Source: Sideroxyarcus sp.
Lineage (GTDB): Bacteria > Pseudomonadota > Gammaproteobacteria > Burkholderiales > Gallionellaceae
NCBI GenBank assembly: GCA_030651895.1
Contig: JAUSBR010000004.1
Coordinates: 124,001 to 188,000 of the forward strand
Length of the DNA stretch: 64,000 nt
Reading direction: 5' to 3'
Each line of letters opens with the position of its first letter. Positions within the stretch are counted from its first letter, which is position 1. Under the pieces are notes generated by a model that saw nothing but the letters and a program-made list of their open reading frames with translations, was not told the origin of the DNA and ran no database searches. Both the position numbers and the translations under genes were made by a program. This document shows, one piece after another, positions 8,195 through 15,908 of this stretch.

Positions 8195-9583
8195 ATGGAC
8201 TACGACGTACTCATCATCGGCTCCGGCCCCGCGGGTCAACACGCTGCCTGGCAGGCGGCCCGCATGGGCAAGCGCGCTGCCATCGTCGAACGCAAGCCCA
8301 AGCTCGGCGGCGCGGGTCTGCAAACCGGCACCATCCCCAGCAAGGCGATGCGCGAAGTGGCTTATCTGCTGTCGCGCTCCGGCGGCATGCGCCAGGCGCT
8401 CGCGCCGGACAGCCGCAGCCGCCACGGCCTGTTGGCCGATGCGGTACGACGCAAGGAAGGTGTGATCGCGCAGCAGGAGTCGGTCATTCTGAAACGCCTG
8501 CTGAAGCACGGCGTCGCGCTGATCCCCGGCGAAGCCTCCTTCGTCGATGCGCACACCATGCAGATCGCAGACGCCTCCGGCCACACACGCAACATCTCGG
8601 CAGAGGTCATCATCCTCGCCAGCGGCTCGCGTCCGCGCCGCCCCGCCGATGTCCCCTTCGACAAGAAGACCGTGCTGGATTCGACCTCCATCCTCAACCT
8701 GCGCCATCTGCCCGACAGCCTGCTGGTCGTGGGCGGCGGCGTGATCGCCTGCGAATTCGTCTCCATCTTCGCCGCGCTGGGCGTTGAAGTCTGCGTGGTG
8801 GATAGCCACGCGCAGTTGCTGGAATATCTGAGCGAGGATGTGGTGGGCGTGCTGGCCGACAGCTTCCTTGGTATGGGCGTCAAATTCCACATGCAGGAAA
8901 GCGTCGCCGAGATTCGCTGCGAAGGCAACGGCACCGTCACCCTGCTGAAAAGCGGCAAAGAGATCCGCACCGATGCCGTGCTGTATGCGCAGGGCCGCCA
9001 GCCCAACAGCGACACCTTGCGCGTCGAGAATGCCGGAGTCCACGCCAAGGACGGCTGGATCGAGATCAACGCACACTTCCAGACCAGCGTGCCGCACATC
9101 TTCGCCGTGGGCGACCTGATCGGCCGCCCCGCCCTCGCCTCCACCGGCATGGAACAGGGACGCGCTGCCGTGCTGCATGCCTTCGGCGGTGCCGAACACG
9201 TCACGGCAGACAATCTGCCGATGGCGGTCTACACCATCCCGGAGATCTCCTACGTCGGCAAGACCGAAAAGGAGATCCAGAAGGAGAATATCCCCTACAT
9301 CGCCGGACGCGCCTATTTCAAGGACAGCGCGCGCGGCCAGATCATCGGCGATGCACAGGGCATGCTGAAACTGCTGGTGGATTCACGCAACGAGAAACTG
9401 CTGGGCGTGCACATCGTCGGCGAACAGGCCAGCGAACTGGTGCACATCGGACAACTGGTAATGAACCTGCACGGCACCGTGCGCGACCTGGTCAGCAACG
9501 TCTTCAACTACCCCACGCTGGCCGAGTGCTACAAACTCGCTGCGCTGGATTGCACGCATCAGTTGGAACAGAAGAACAAATAG
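8195..9583 (+). CDS. SthA-like pyridine nucleotide-disulphide oxidoreductase fold protein
   Basis: 462 residues with FAD-binding GSGPAG at 10-15, a second NAD(P)-binding GGG motif near 180, the GD box (FAVGDLIG near 305) and a dimerisation domain ending FNYPTLAECYKLAAL. This is the layout of soluble NAD(P)+ transhydrogenase and dihydrolipoamide dehydrogenase. The redox-disulphide site reads GGAGLQTGTIPSKA, so both active-site cysteines are absent; GTIPSKA is the SthA form. SthA moves hydride between NADPH and NAD+ in the cytosol. Unlike E. coli SthA, even the first cysteine is gone. Most likely an SthA-type transhydrogenase; a dihydrolipoamide dehydrogenase role is excluded by the missing disulphide. 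Stands alone, with the next gene convergent. Confidence 0.8.
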   Translation: MDYDVLIIGSGPAGQHAAWQAARMGKRAAIVERKPKLGGAGLQTGTIPSKAMREVAYLLSRSGGMRQALAPDSRSRHGLLADAVRRKEGVIAQQESVILKRLLKHGVALIPGEASFVDAHTMQIADASGHTRNISAEVIILASGSRPRRPADVPFDKKTVLDSTSILNLRHLPDSLLVVGGGVIACEFVSIFAALGVEVCVVDSHAQLLEYLSEDVVGVLADSFLGMGVKFHMQESVAEIRCEGNGTVTLLKSGKEIRTDAVLYAQGRQPNSDTLRVENAGVHAKDGWIEINAHFQTSVPHIFAVGDLIGRPALASTGMEQGRAAVLHAFGGAEHVTADNLPMAVYTIPEISYVGKTEKEIQKENIPYIAGRAYFKDSARGQIIGDAQGMLKLLVDSRNEKLLGVHIVGEQASELVHIGQLVMNLHGTVRDLVSNVFNYPTLAECYKLAALDCTHQLEQKNK

Positions 9584-9607
9584 AGCGTCACAAGATGCCG
9601 AGAGCAA

Positions 9608-9832
9608 TCAGGGTTGTGATTGTTCTTCCTGCGGTGTTTCAAGCACCGATTCGGCCCAGCCCGCTGCCGCACCCGCGCCCCATGACAACAGTGCGGCGAG
9701 CACGAAGGTCAGCATGCCGCGCGTCATGCCTTTGGGAATACCCTGCTCGTCGAGAAAACGGCGAATATAGAAAATGCCGATGAAGAAGGCGAAAGTGGAG
9801 ACCAGCAGGCTCCACAGCGAGAACGCGGGCAT
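9608..9832 (-). CDS. Small two-helix membrane protein downstream of ubiT
   Basis: 74 residues with two hydrophobic helices (about 4-22 and 34-52) separated by a charged loop, and a polar tail. The start ATG at 9832 overlaps the ubiT stop by one base (TGATG), which implies translational coupling. An upstream in-frame start at 9871 would sit inside ubiT and was rejected. I do not recognise the family. The position suggests a link to the anaerobic ubiquinone genes, but that is only inference from location. Confidence 0.65.
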   Translation of the reverse strand: MPAFSLWSLLVSTFAFFIGIFYIRRFLDEQGIPKGMTRGMLTFVLAALLSWGAGAAAGWAESVLETPQEEQSQP

Positions 9833-10272
9833 CAGTGGCTCAAGCCCGGCACCTTGGGCATCTGCGGCCACTCCACCGCGTCCAGCATGTTCTTCACCAC
9901 CAGACCGAGCTCGGTGTCGCCCTCGATGGATAGCTCACGATTGAAGAACAAAGTGTCCGGATCTTCCTGACGGGCGATCATCTGCATGAAGGCCGAGAGG
10001 TTGGCGCGGAAGGAAAGATCGGGTGTCGCGGGTGCGGTGAACAGCGGGCGGAACAGGCCGTTGCGGTAGGTGAAGTTCGCTTTGCCGCCGGTATCCAGCA
10101 CTTCGACAAAGAAGGTACGGCCTTCGAGCAGGTCCAGGCTGTCCTGCGGCAGCAGCTTCATCTTCACGGCGGCGTTCAGTCCGGCGATCAGCGTCACCGA
10201 GTGCGGCCATTGCGGCAGGCGACCGCCGATGCGCGAGACCAGTGCGGGTAGTTTGAATTTAGGAATGTTCAT
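9832..10272 (-). CDS. ubiT: SCP2-domain ubiquinone biosynthesis accessory protein UbiT
   Basis: 146 residues with a sterol-carrier-protein-2-type lipid-binding domain (LEGRTFFVEVLDTGGKANFTY, then PDLSFRANLSAFMQM). The UbiT (YhbT) family binds polyprenyl lipids and is required for ubiquinone synthesis without oxygen, together with UbiU and UbiV. Those two genes lie just upstream on the same strand, which supports this call over UbiJ, the aerobic paralogue. A 200-base spacer with palindromic repeats separates it from ubiV. Start at 10272, with AAGGAG about 7 bases before the ATG. Confidence 0.87.
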   Translation of the reverse strand: MNIPKFKLPALVSRIGGRLPQWPHSVTLIAGLNAAVKMKLLPQDSLDLLEGRTFFVEVLDTGGKANFTYRNGLFRPLFTAPATPDLSFRANLSAFMQMIARQEDPDTLFFNRELSIEGDTELGLVVKNMLDAVEWPQMPKVPGLSH

Positions 10273-10340
10273 TTTTTACTCCTTGCTATTGATCCAGCAT
10301 ATATCTGATTACCATTCTGCTCACATTAAACTGATACGCT

Positions 10341-10455
10341 CCCTTCCCCCGCAAGCGGGGGAAGGGCCGGGGATGAGGGGCGGTGCTTACATCCAAAACT
10401 GATTTCAATTTACCGTCCCTCACCCCAGCCCCTCTCCCGCCTGCGGGAGAGGGGC
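10341..10455. repeat. Pair of inverted CCCTCTCCCGC-type palindromic repeats
   Basis: Two long hairpin elements in opposite orientation fill the ubiV-ubiT spacer. The first (10341-10366) is CCCTTCCCCCGC/GCGGGGGAAGGG with a 2-base loop. The second (10428-10455) is GCCCCTCTCCCGC/GCGGGAGAGGGGC with a 2-base loop, flanked by CCCTCACCCCA. The flank GGGGATGAGGG after the first is the same family reversed. A third, partial copy lies at 56926-56960. This is a REP-like family frequent between genes in proteobacteria; here the pair may attenuate transcription or stabilise the upstream ubiUV message. Confidence 0.8.
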
Positions 10456-10472
10456 TTCCAGCAAGCCGACTC

Positions 10473-11372
10473 CTACGTTGCGCGTTCCTGTTCAACCAGG
10501 TGATGCTGCGCAATCCCCGCATCGCCGAACCAGTACCCATCCACCAGCCCGTCGGCACACCATGCACCGGTATCCGCATGCGGCGTCCCGCCCTTACGCG
10601 CCGCGTCGAAGGCGGCGATGATCTCGTTCATGTGCTGCGGTTGCGGGCTGATGCGGATTATGTCGATGCCCATCTTGAGCAGGTCCGGCACTTCGTTGAG
10701 CAGATTGTAACTCTGCGCCGACATGGTCTGGATACCGTTGATGGTCAGGAAGGGTTGGCCCTCGCGCGTCTTCAGCGTGATGCCTTCCGGATGTTCCATG
10801 CACTTGAACTGACAGTCGTCCTTGTTGAGGTCGTAATGGCGCGCGGTGAAGCAGCGCGCCGAGAAAGCCAGTGCTAACTTGCCATGCACGAACACTTCGG
10901 TCTCGATGCCTGCGGGACGGCTGTTGTGCAGCGTCTCGACCAGTTTGCGGTCGGCCTCCAGCGGCGGCACCCAGCGCTGCATGCCGTAGCGCGCGTAGGT
11001 GGTCAGCGTGCTTTCGTTGTAGATGTTGAGGTGCGGACCGGCGACGAAGGGACGACCAGCGGCGATGTTCACCGCACCGAGGTCGTTGGCCTCGACCTGG
11101 CAATTGGCCTCATCGATCAGACGACGCAGCGATTTCAGGTCGCTCTCGGATTCGAGCAGTGCCTGTGCCGAGATGACGACTTCCTTGCCGGCGTCGGTGA
11201 GTGTGCGTGCCAGCGCGATCCAGTCGGCCACGCGCAACTGCTGGCGGCGCGAACACACCACTTCGCCGACGTAGATGATGTCGAGCGCGGGGTTCTGCGC
11301 CATCTCGGCGTAGAAATCGAGCACGGCCTGTTTCGGCCAGAAATACAGCAAAGGTCCCAGAGCGAGTTTCAT
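10473..11372 (-). CDS. ubiV: Oxygen-independent ubiquinone hydroxylation protein UbiV
   Basis: 299 residues, U32-peptidase-like TIM-barrel family. UbiV forms a heterodimer with UbiU and carries a 4Fe-4S cluster needed for anaerobic hydroxylation steps of ubiquinone synthesis. The four likely ligands are present in the E. coli arrangement: Cys40 (EVVCSRRQQ), Cys174 (SARCFTARH), Cys187 and Cys191 ([10 protein letters not shown]). The start at 11372 was chosen because GGAG lies 8 bases before it and only four bases separate it from the ubiU stop; an earlier in-frame start at 11402 overlaps ubiU. Probably expressed with ubiU from the FNR-type promoter upstream. Confidence 0.95.
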   Translation of the reverse strand: MKLALGPLLYFWPKQAVLDFYAEMAQNPALDIIYVGEVVCSRRQQLRVADWIALARTLTDAGKEVVISAQALLESESDLKSLRRLIDEANCQVEANDLGAVNIAAGRPFVAGPHLNIYNESTLTTYARYGMQRWVPPLEADRKLVETLHNSRPAGIETEVFVHGKLALAFSARCFTARHYDLNKDDCQFKCMEHPEGITLKTREGQPFLTINGIQTMSAQSYNLLNEVPDLLKMGIDIIRISPQPQHMNEIIAAFDAARKGGTPHADTGAWCADGLVDGYWFGDAGIAQHHLVEQERAT

Positions 11373-11376
11373 ATGC

Positions 11377-12390
11377 TTATCTCCAGGGGCGGCTGTATGC
11401 ACCCAGCGTCGCCTGGCTGCCTTCCGACACCTTGGCCAGCTCCGCCTGCCAGGCCTGCTTCACCTGGTAGCGCTCGCCGTCTTTGGCCAATGCATCCAGC
11501 GCGGCGCGCATGTTGCGGGTGACCTGCGCGACATAAGTCGGGCTGCGCTGACGGCCTTCGACCTTGATGGCGGCGACGCCGATGCGCGCGATCTCGGGCA
11601 GTATCTCCAGCACGTTGAGGCTGGTCGGTTCTTCCAGTGCGTAATAGGTGGAGCCGTTCACCTCGAAGCGGCCCTTGCACAGCGTGGGGTAACCCGCCGC
11701 CTCGTTGTCGCCGAAGCGGTCGATGAGGATGCCGTTCAATCGCGTGGACATCATGCCCGGCGACTTCTCCCACTTGACGTACTTGGCGGGTGAGCACGCG
11801 CCCACTGTGTTAGGCGATTCGCCGGTGGCATAGGAGGAAAGCCAGCAGCGGCCCTCGTTCATCACGCACAGGCTGCCGAAGCCGAACACCTCGATCTCGA
11901 CCGTGGTGTGCTTGATCACGTTCTCCACCTGCGCCAGCGTCAGCACGCGCGGCAGCACCGCACGGCGAACACCGAATTCGCGCTGCGCAAAATTCACCGC
12001 CTCATAACTGGTGGCCGAGCCCTGCACCGAAAGATGCAGGCGCAGATCGGGATGGCGCTTGGATGCGTAATCGAGCAGACCGACATCGGCGAGGATCACC
12101 GCATCCACGCCGAGCGCGGCGGCACCATCGACGGCGCGATGCCAATCGGCCACGCGCCCCGGTTGCGGAAAAGTATTGATCGCCATCAACACCTCGCGCT
12201 TCTTCGCGTGCGCATAGCTGATGCCCTCGCGCAGCGCCTTGTCGTCGAAGTTGAGCCCGGCGAAATTACGCGCGTTGGTATCGTTCTTGTAACCGAGATA
12301 AACAGCGTCCGCGCCGTTATCGACCGCCACCTTCAGGGCGGGCAGGCTGCCGGCGGGACAGATGAGCTGGGGGATGTTGGGGTGCGACAT
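11377..12390 (-). CDS. ubiU: Oxygen-independent ubiquinone hydroxylation protein UbiU
   Basis: 337 residues, U32 family, partner of UbiV. The signature region [13 protein letters not shown]...[10 protein letters not shown] and TLCKGRF gives four cysteines (175, 182, 199, 238) that match the known 4Fe-4S ligand pattern of E. coli UbiU. First gene of the ubiU-ubiV(-ubiT) unit; ubiV follows after four bases. Upstream lies a perfect FNR-type palindrome and a fitting -10 box, so oxygen control is likely. Length and motifs are those of a full, intact protein. Confidence 0.96.
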   Translation of the reverse strand: MSHPNIPQLICPAGSLPALKVAVDNGADAVYLGYKNDTNARNFAGLNFDDKALREGISYAHAKKREVLMAINTFPQPGRVADWHRAVDGAAALGVDAVILADVGLLDYASKRHPDLRLHLSVQGSATSYEAVNFAQREFGVRRAVLPRVLTLAQVENVIKHTTVEIEVFGFGSLCVMNEGRCWLSSYATGESPNTVGACSPAKYVKWEKSPGMMSTRLNGILIDRFGDNEAAGYPTLCKGRFEVNGSTYYALEEPTSLNVLEILPEIARIGVAAIKVEGRQRSPTYVAQVTRNMRAALDALAKDGERYQVKQAWQAELAKVSEGSQATLGAYSRPWR

Positions 12391-12417
12391 GAAATGACTC
12401 TTGGTGGAAATGTGGCA

Positions 12418-12458
12418 AGTATAGCCACACCGGGGAAGAGCGCATTGATGATTATCAA
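12418..12458 (-). promoter_or_regulatory. FNR-type box and -10 element upstream of ubiU
   Basis: TTGAT-GATT-ATCAA (12445-12458) is a perfect match to the FNR/ANR consensus TTGATnnnnATCAA. On the minus strand a TATACT -10 element lies at 12423-12418. Its expected start site (about 12411) puts the box centre near -41, the class II activator position. The only gene downstream is ubiU, whose start lies 27 bases beyond the -10. The match and spacing are seen directly; control by an FNR protein is inferred. Confidence 0.8.
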
Positions 12459-12626
12459 CTCACAAGGGGAATAGTTGAGCGGAACGGACAGTTACATTCA
12501 TCTACCCGCCATGTAACCACTCCAGCACACAGATACAGATGGAAGCGGGGTTGGATTCATTTTCATCACTACCATTCATCATTTTGAATAATTCGACTCA
12601 GTCTCCCGACACCGCATTCTGCCTGC

Positions 12627-12980
12627 TCAAACCAGCACTTGCCGGGTGCTCATCATATACAGTTCGATTTGCTGTTCCAGATCGGAATCCGTCATCACTT
12701 CGGGCCGCCTGCCTTGCGGGCAGGCAAGCATCGGGGTGGTTCCGAACAGACGGCAGATCAACGGGCGTTCCGCATAGACTTCGCAGCCATTTTTACCAAG
12801 GTAAGGACAGTTTAGTTCTGCCAGCGCAGCATCATGCTCCGCGATACTTTTAACGGGCAGCCTTGCCATTTCTTCGGGGGAAGTGGTCACGGGTCCGCAG
12901 CAGTCGTGACAGCCGACAAGGCATTCAAAGGCAGGAATATGCTTCCTGAAAAAGCGGATCTTTTTGCTGTTTCCGGTCAT
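12627..12980 (-). CDS. YkgJ-type cysteine-cluster protein
   Basis: 117 residues. It carries ECLVGCHDCCGPV near residues 19-31 and CPYLGKNGCEVYAERPLIC near 58-76, the cysteine pattern of the YkgJ/CxxCxxCC family annotated as a possible zinc- or iron-binding site. The biochemical role of this family is not known. The start overlaps the stop of the spermidine-synthase-like gene by four bases (ATGA), so the two are translationally coupled and trail the hydrogenase-like operon. It could serve metal or cluster handling for that complex, but this is only context. Confidence 0.8.
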   Translation of the reverse strand: MTGNSKKIRFFRKHIPAFECLVGCHDCCGPVTTSPEEMARLPVKSIAEHDAALAELNCPYLGKNGCEVYAERPLICRLFGTTPMLACPQGRRPEVMTDSDLEQQIELYMMSTRQVLV

Positions 12981-13819
12981 TCAGGCGCCGCGCTATGCAT
13001 GGCCCCGGCAGCAAGTGCCGCGATGAGTTTTTTCGATTTCGCCTGGAAATTGAGGGGGTGGGACTGCGCGAGTGCATTGACGTGCTGCTTGATTCTGGCC
13101 GGAGACAAAGTGAGCCCGCTGTTTTTGAACGCCAAAACGATTTTATTGGGACTGTCGTCGGCATTCACCATAACGATGCGCCCGGCAAAACTGGTTTCTA
13201 TGCGCGAGGCCAGGGCACCGTGAAGACCGTCGGTGCTCCACAAATTGACCACCATGATGCCGTCGTCTGCCAGCGACGCAAAACAGTCGTCGTAAAACTG
13301 CTGGCTGCACAATTCATCCGGCAATCCTGTCGTATCGAATCCGTCCACCATCAGCACATCGAACAGTTCGCTGCTTTCTTTCACGAATACCGCCCCGTCG
13401 CCGAGCAGTACTTTGAAGCGTGCATCGTCGGCGGGAATCGCGAATTCATTGCGCAAGGCGATGACATCCGGATTGATCTCGACAACCGCGATTTCCGCGC
13501 CCGGCAAATAGCGGTAGCAATACTTGGCCAGCGAACCGCCGCCCAGGCCAATCATCGCGATACGTTTTGGGGACGGTTCGAACAACAGGAAACTCATCAT
13601 GGCCCGCGTATAGCTGAAGACCAGTTGGTCCGGATCGTCGATGTTCATTTCGCTTTGCAGACACAGCGCATCAAACTGCAAAGACAGCATCCCGTCGTTC
13701 TCCAGCAAATAGGGTTTCCCCGGCTCTGCTTGCGGATCGGACGACAATGCGAGCAGTTGCCCCAACTTCTGGCACAACGTCCCGGTCAAACCTTTGGCGG
13801 ATCTATTCTTGCGCGACAT
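12977..13819 (-). CDS. Spermidine-synthase-like methyltransferase-fold protein
   Basis: 280 residues with a Rossmann core: MIGLGGGSLAKYCYRYLP (motif I), VEINPDVIALRNEF and GDGAVFVKE, followed by FDVLMVDGFD. This is the spermidine/spermine synthase superfamily. Residues for aminopropyl transfer cannot be confirmed by eye, and many such standalone proteins are not proven polyamine enzymes. The start lies 17 bases inside the end of the hydrogenase-like small-subunit gene and the stop overlaps the YkgJ-type gene, so it is part of the same transcription unit. Cytosolic. Substrate unknown. Confidence 0.75.
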   Translation of the reverse strand: MSRKNRSAKGLTGTLCQKLGQLLALSSDPQAEPGKPYLLENDGMLSLQFDALCLQSEMNIDDPDQLVFSYTRAMMSFLLFEPSPKRIAMIGLGGGSLAKYCYRYLPGAEIAVVEINPDVIALRNEFAIPADDARFKVLLGDGAVFVKESSELFDVLMVDGFDTTGLPDELCSQQFYDDCFASLADDGIMVVNLWSTDGLHGALASRIETSFAGRIVMVNADDSPNKIVLAFKNSGLTLSPARIKQHVNALAQSHPLNFQAKSKKLIAALAAGAMHSAAPE

Positions 13820-14354
13820 TGCGACCGGCAGATATTGCCGTGAGAATTCCCTGCAGTATGGCGACAGGCGTTGGGGGGCAGCCGCTCACCGCGACATCCA
13901 CCGGGATGACGTTGGAAACCTTGCCGCAGGTGGCGTAGTTCTCGCCCGCGCCAGTAGCGCCATCCGAACAAAAGATGCCGCCGTCGCAGGCGCAGTCGCC
14001 GATGGCCACCACCAGTTTGGGTTCGGGGGTGGCGTCGTAGGTGCGCTTGAGCGCGATTTCCATGTGGCGCGAGACGGGGCCGGTGACCAGCAACAGGTCG
14101 GCATGACGCGGACCGGCGACGAATTTGATGCCGAGCCCTTCGATGTTGTAATAGGCATTGTTGACGGCGTGTATCTCCAGCTCACAGCCGTTGCAGGAAC
14201 CGGCATCGACCTGGCGGATGCTCAGCGCACCGCCGAACACATCAAGTATCTCCTGTTGCAGACGCTGTTCGGTCAGGCGCATTGATTCGTCCGCCTGCGG
14301 CGGCGTCTCCGTCTTGATTCCTGTCTTGATGATTTGTTTGAGTATCTGGTACAT
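13803..14354 (-). CDS. Hydrogenase-4/NuoB-like 4Fe-4S small subunit
   Basis: 183 residues, HycG/HyfI/NuoB family. The ligands of the proximal 4Fe-4S cluster are kept: Cys54 and Cys57 (SCNGCELE), Cys121 or Cys123 (GDCACDGG) and Cys159 (SGCPPTP). It is much shorter than E. coli HyfI and ends soon after the last ligand. In complex I and group 4 hydrogenases this subunit passes electrons at the junction with the membrane arm. Its partner large subunit (overlap TGATG) has lost the NiFe ligands, so the electron partner here is unclear. Cytoplasmic face of the membrane. Confidence 0.9.
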   Translation of the reverse strand: MYQILKQIIKTGIKTETPPQADESMRLTEQRLQQEILDVFGGALSIRQVDAGSCNGCELEIHAVNNAYYNIEGLGIKFVAGPRHADLLLVTGPVSRHMEIALKRTYDATPEPKLVVAIGDCACDGGIFCSDGATGAGENYATCGKVSNVIPVDVAVSGCPPTPVAILQGILTAISAGRNVAQE

Positions 14355-15904
14355 CAGAGATCCTGCCCTGAGTAGCTAAGGTTGAACGACTTATTGATCA
14401 GCGGAAAATCCGGCACGATGTTGTCGATGACGGCGTGTTCCAGCACGGGCCAGTTCTGCCAGGACGGATCGTGCGGATGCACGCGCGTGAGATTGCCCTG
14501 CGCATCGGTATGGATGGCGACCATCACTTCGCCGCGCCAGCCTTCGACCAGGCCGATGCCGAAGCCGTTTGCAGGCAGTTTCTCCAGCAGGGTGGGCGCT
14601 TCGTTGTCGTGCACCAGATTGACCATGATCTCGCGCTGCAGGCGCAGCGACTCGAACAGCTCGTCGAAGCGCACGATGACGCGTGCCGCGACATCGCCGT
14701 TGCGGTAGGTCGCCATCTTCACGTCCAGTTTGTCGTAGGGGGCGCAGGCGAACTGCACGCGCGCATCCCAGGCTTGCGCACTGGCGCGACCGGCCATGCC
14801 GCACAGGCCGAGTTGCGCGGCCAGTTTGGGCTCGACGCGGCCGGTGCCGATGAAGCGGTCCTGCACGCCGGCATGTTCGTCGTAGATGTTGCGCAGGATG
14901 CGCACCTGCTCGTCGAGCATGTCGCATTCCTGCTCAATGATGTGCTTGCCCTCAACATCGAGACTGGCGGTAACGCCGCCGGGGACGATCTTGTCCATCA
15001 GATAGCGGTGACCGAACAGCGCAGCGTTGTTGCGCAGCACTTGCTCCTTGAGTATCCAGAACTGGGCGAAGCCGAACGACAGCGCGACGTCGTTGCCCAG
15101 ATAACCGAGATCGCCGAGATGGTTGGCGACGCGTTCGCGCTCCAGCAGCAACGCACGCATCCACAAGGCGCGGCTGGATGGCGTCACTTTGGAGATACAT
15201 TCCGCCGCCATCGCATAGGCCCAGGCATAGGCCACGGTGCTGTCGCCGCTCACGCGCCCGGCCAGCTTGGCGCCCTGCTGCAGACCCATGCTCTCGAAGC
15301 GTTTCTCGATGCCCTTGTGGGTGTAGCCGAGATGTTGTTCGAGGCGCAGCACGCGCTCGCCGATGATGGAGAAACGGAAATGGCCCGGCTCGATGATGCC
15401 CGCATGCACCGGACCGACCGGGATCTCGTGCACGCCCTGCCCCTCCACCTGCACGAAAGGATAGTCCTCCGGTTCATGGGTGAGACTGGCTGCGGCATCG
15501 AAATCCTTGCGCAGCGGGAAGCTGCCGCTGTGCCAGGCGCCGTGGCGCAACCATTTGCGGTGGTCGTGACCTTCGTGCGCGTAGAGGCCGAGCAAATCGT
15601 AGGCAGCGCGCTGCATGCGGTTGGCAGCGGGGAAGATGCGGCTGATGTCGGGGTAGTTCGGGCGCTCTGCCGGCAGCGGTATGTTGAGACAGACCAGGCC
15701 GCTCTCGTTCATCAGCGTGATATGCAAAACAAAACCACCGCCTTGTTGCCGGACATCGCTGCCCCACAATGCGACCAGCCTGCCGCCGCCGTCGCGCACC
15801 TGCTGGCATATCTCGAACAGATACTCAGGCGCGACCTCCCCGGCCCATGCAGGCACAGCATCAGTGAGTCTGGTGAGTTTTAGGTTGGGGTGTTTGATCG
15901 GCAT
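14354..15904 (-). CDS. Hydrogenase-4 large-subunit-like protein lacking all NiFe ligands (Ehr type)
   Basis: 516 residues: a NuoC-like N-terminal domain (about 1-120) fused to a NuoD/HyfG-like domain, the HycE/HyfG layout. The two NiFe-binding motifs are destroyed. Where HycE has RVCGIC, this protein reads RVSGDS (217-222). Where HycE has DPCYSC, it reads NLSYSG (508-513), anchored by the matching DxPLI upstream. Thus all four cysteines are Ser, Ser, Ser and Gly, and no NiFe centre can form. The rest of the domain is well conserved, so it is not a decaying gene. This is the hallmark of energy-converting-hydrogenase-related (Ehr) complexes, thought to be intermediates between group 4 hydrogenases and complex I. 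Four bases downstream of the HyfF-like gene. Confidence 0.9.
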   Translation of the reverse strand: MPIKHPNLKLTRLTDAVPAWAGEVAPEYLFEICQQVRDGGGRLVALWGSDVRQQGGGFVLHITLMNESGLVCLNIPLPAERPNYPDISRIFPAANRMQRAAYDLLGLYAHEGHDHRKWLRHGAWHSGSFPLRKDFDAAASLTHEPEDYPFVQVEGQGVHEIPVGPVHAGIIEPGHFRFSIIGERVLRLEQHLGYTHKGIEKRFESMGLQQGAKLAGRVSGDSTVAYAWAYAMAAECISKVTPSSRALWMRALLLERERVANHLGDLGYLGNDVALSFGFAQFWILKEQVLRNNAALFGHRYLMDKIVPGGVTASLDVEGKHIIEQECDMLDEQVRILRNIYDEHAGVQDRFIGTGRVEPKLAAQLGLCGMAGRASAQAWDARVQFACAPYDKLDVKMATYRNGDVAARVIVRFDELFESLRLQREIMVNLVHDNEAPTLLEKLPANGFGIGLVEGWRGEVMVAIHTDAQGNLTRVHPHDPSWQNWPVLEHAVIDNIVPDFPLINKSFNLSYSGQDL

Positions 15905-15908
15905 CGTT

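Noticed and set aside
8195-9583. Dihydrolipoamide dehydrogenase
   Set aside because: The CxxxxC redox site is missing, and no 2-oxoacid dehydrogenase genes are adjacent.
12707-12725. GCCTGCC/GGCAGGC palindrome inside the YkgJ-type gene, like some dispersed repeats
   Set aside because: It encodes CPQGRRP, a stretch I would expect in this family, so it is probably ordinary coding sequence and not an insertion.
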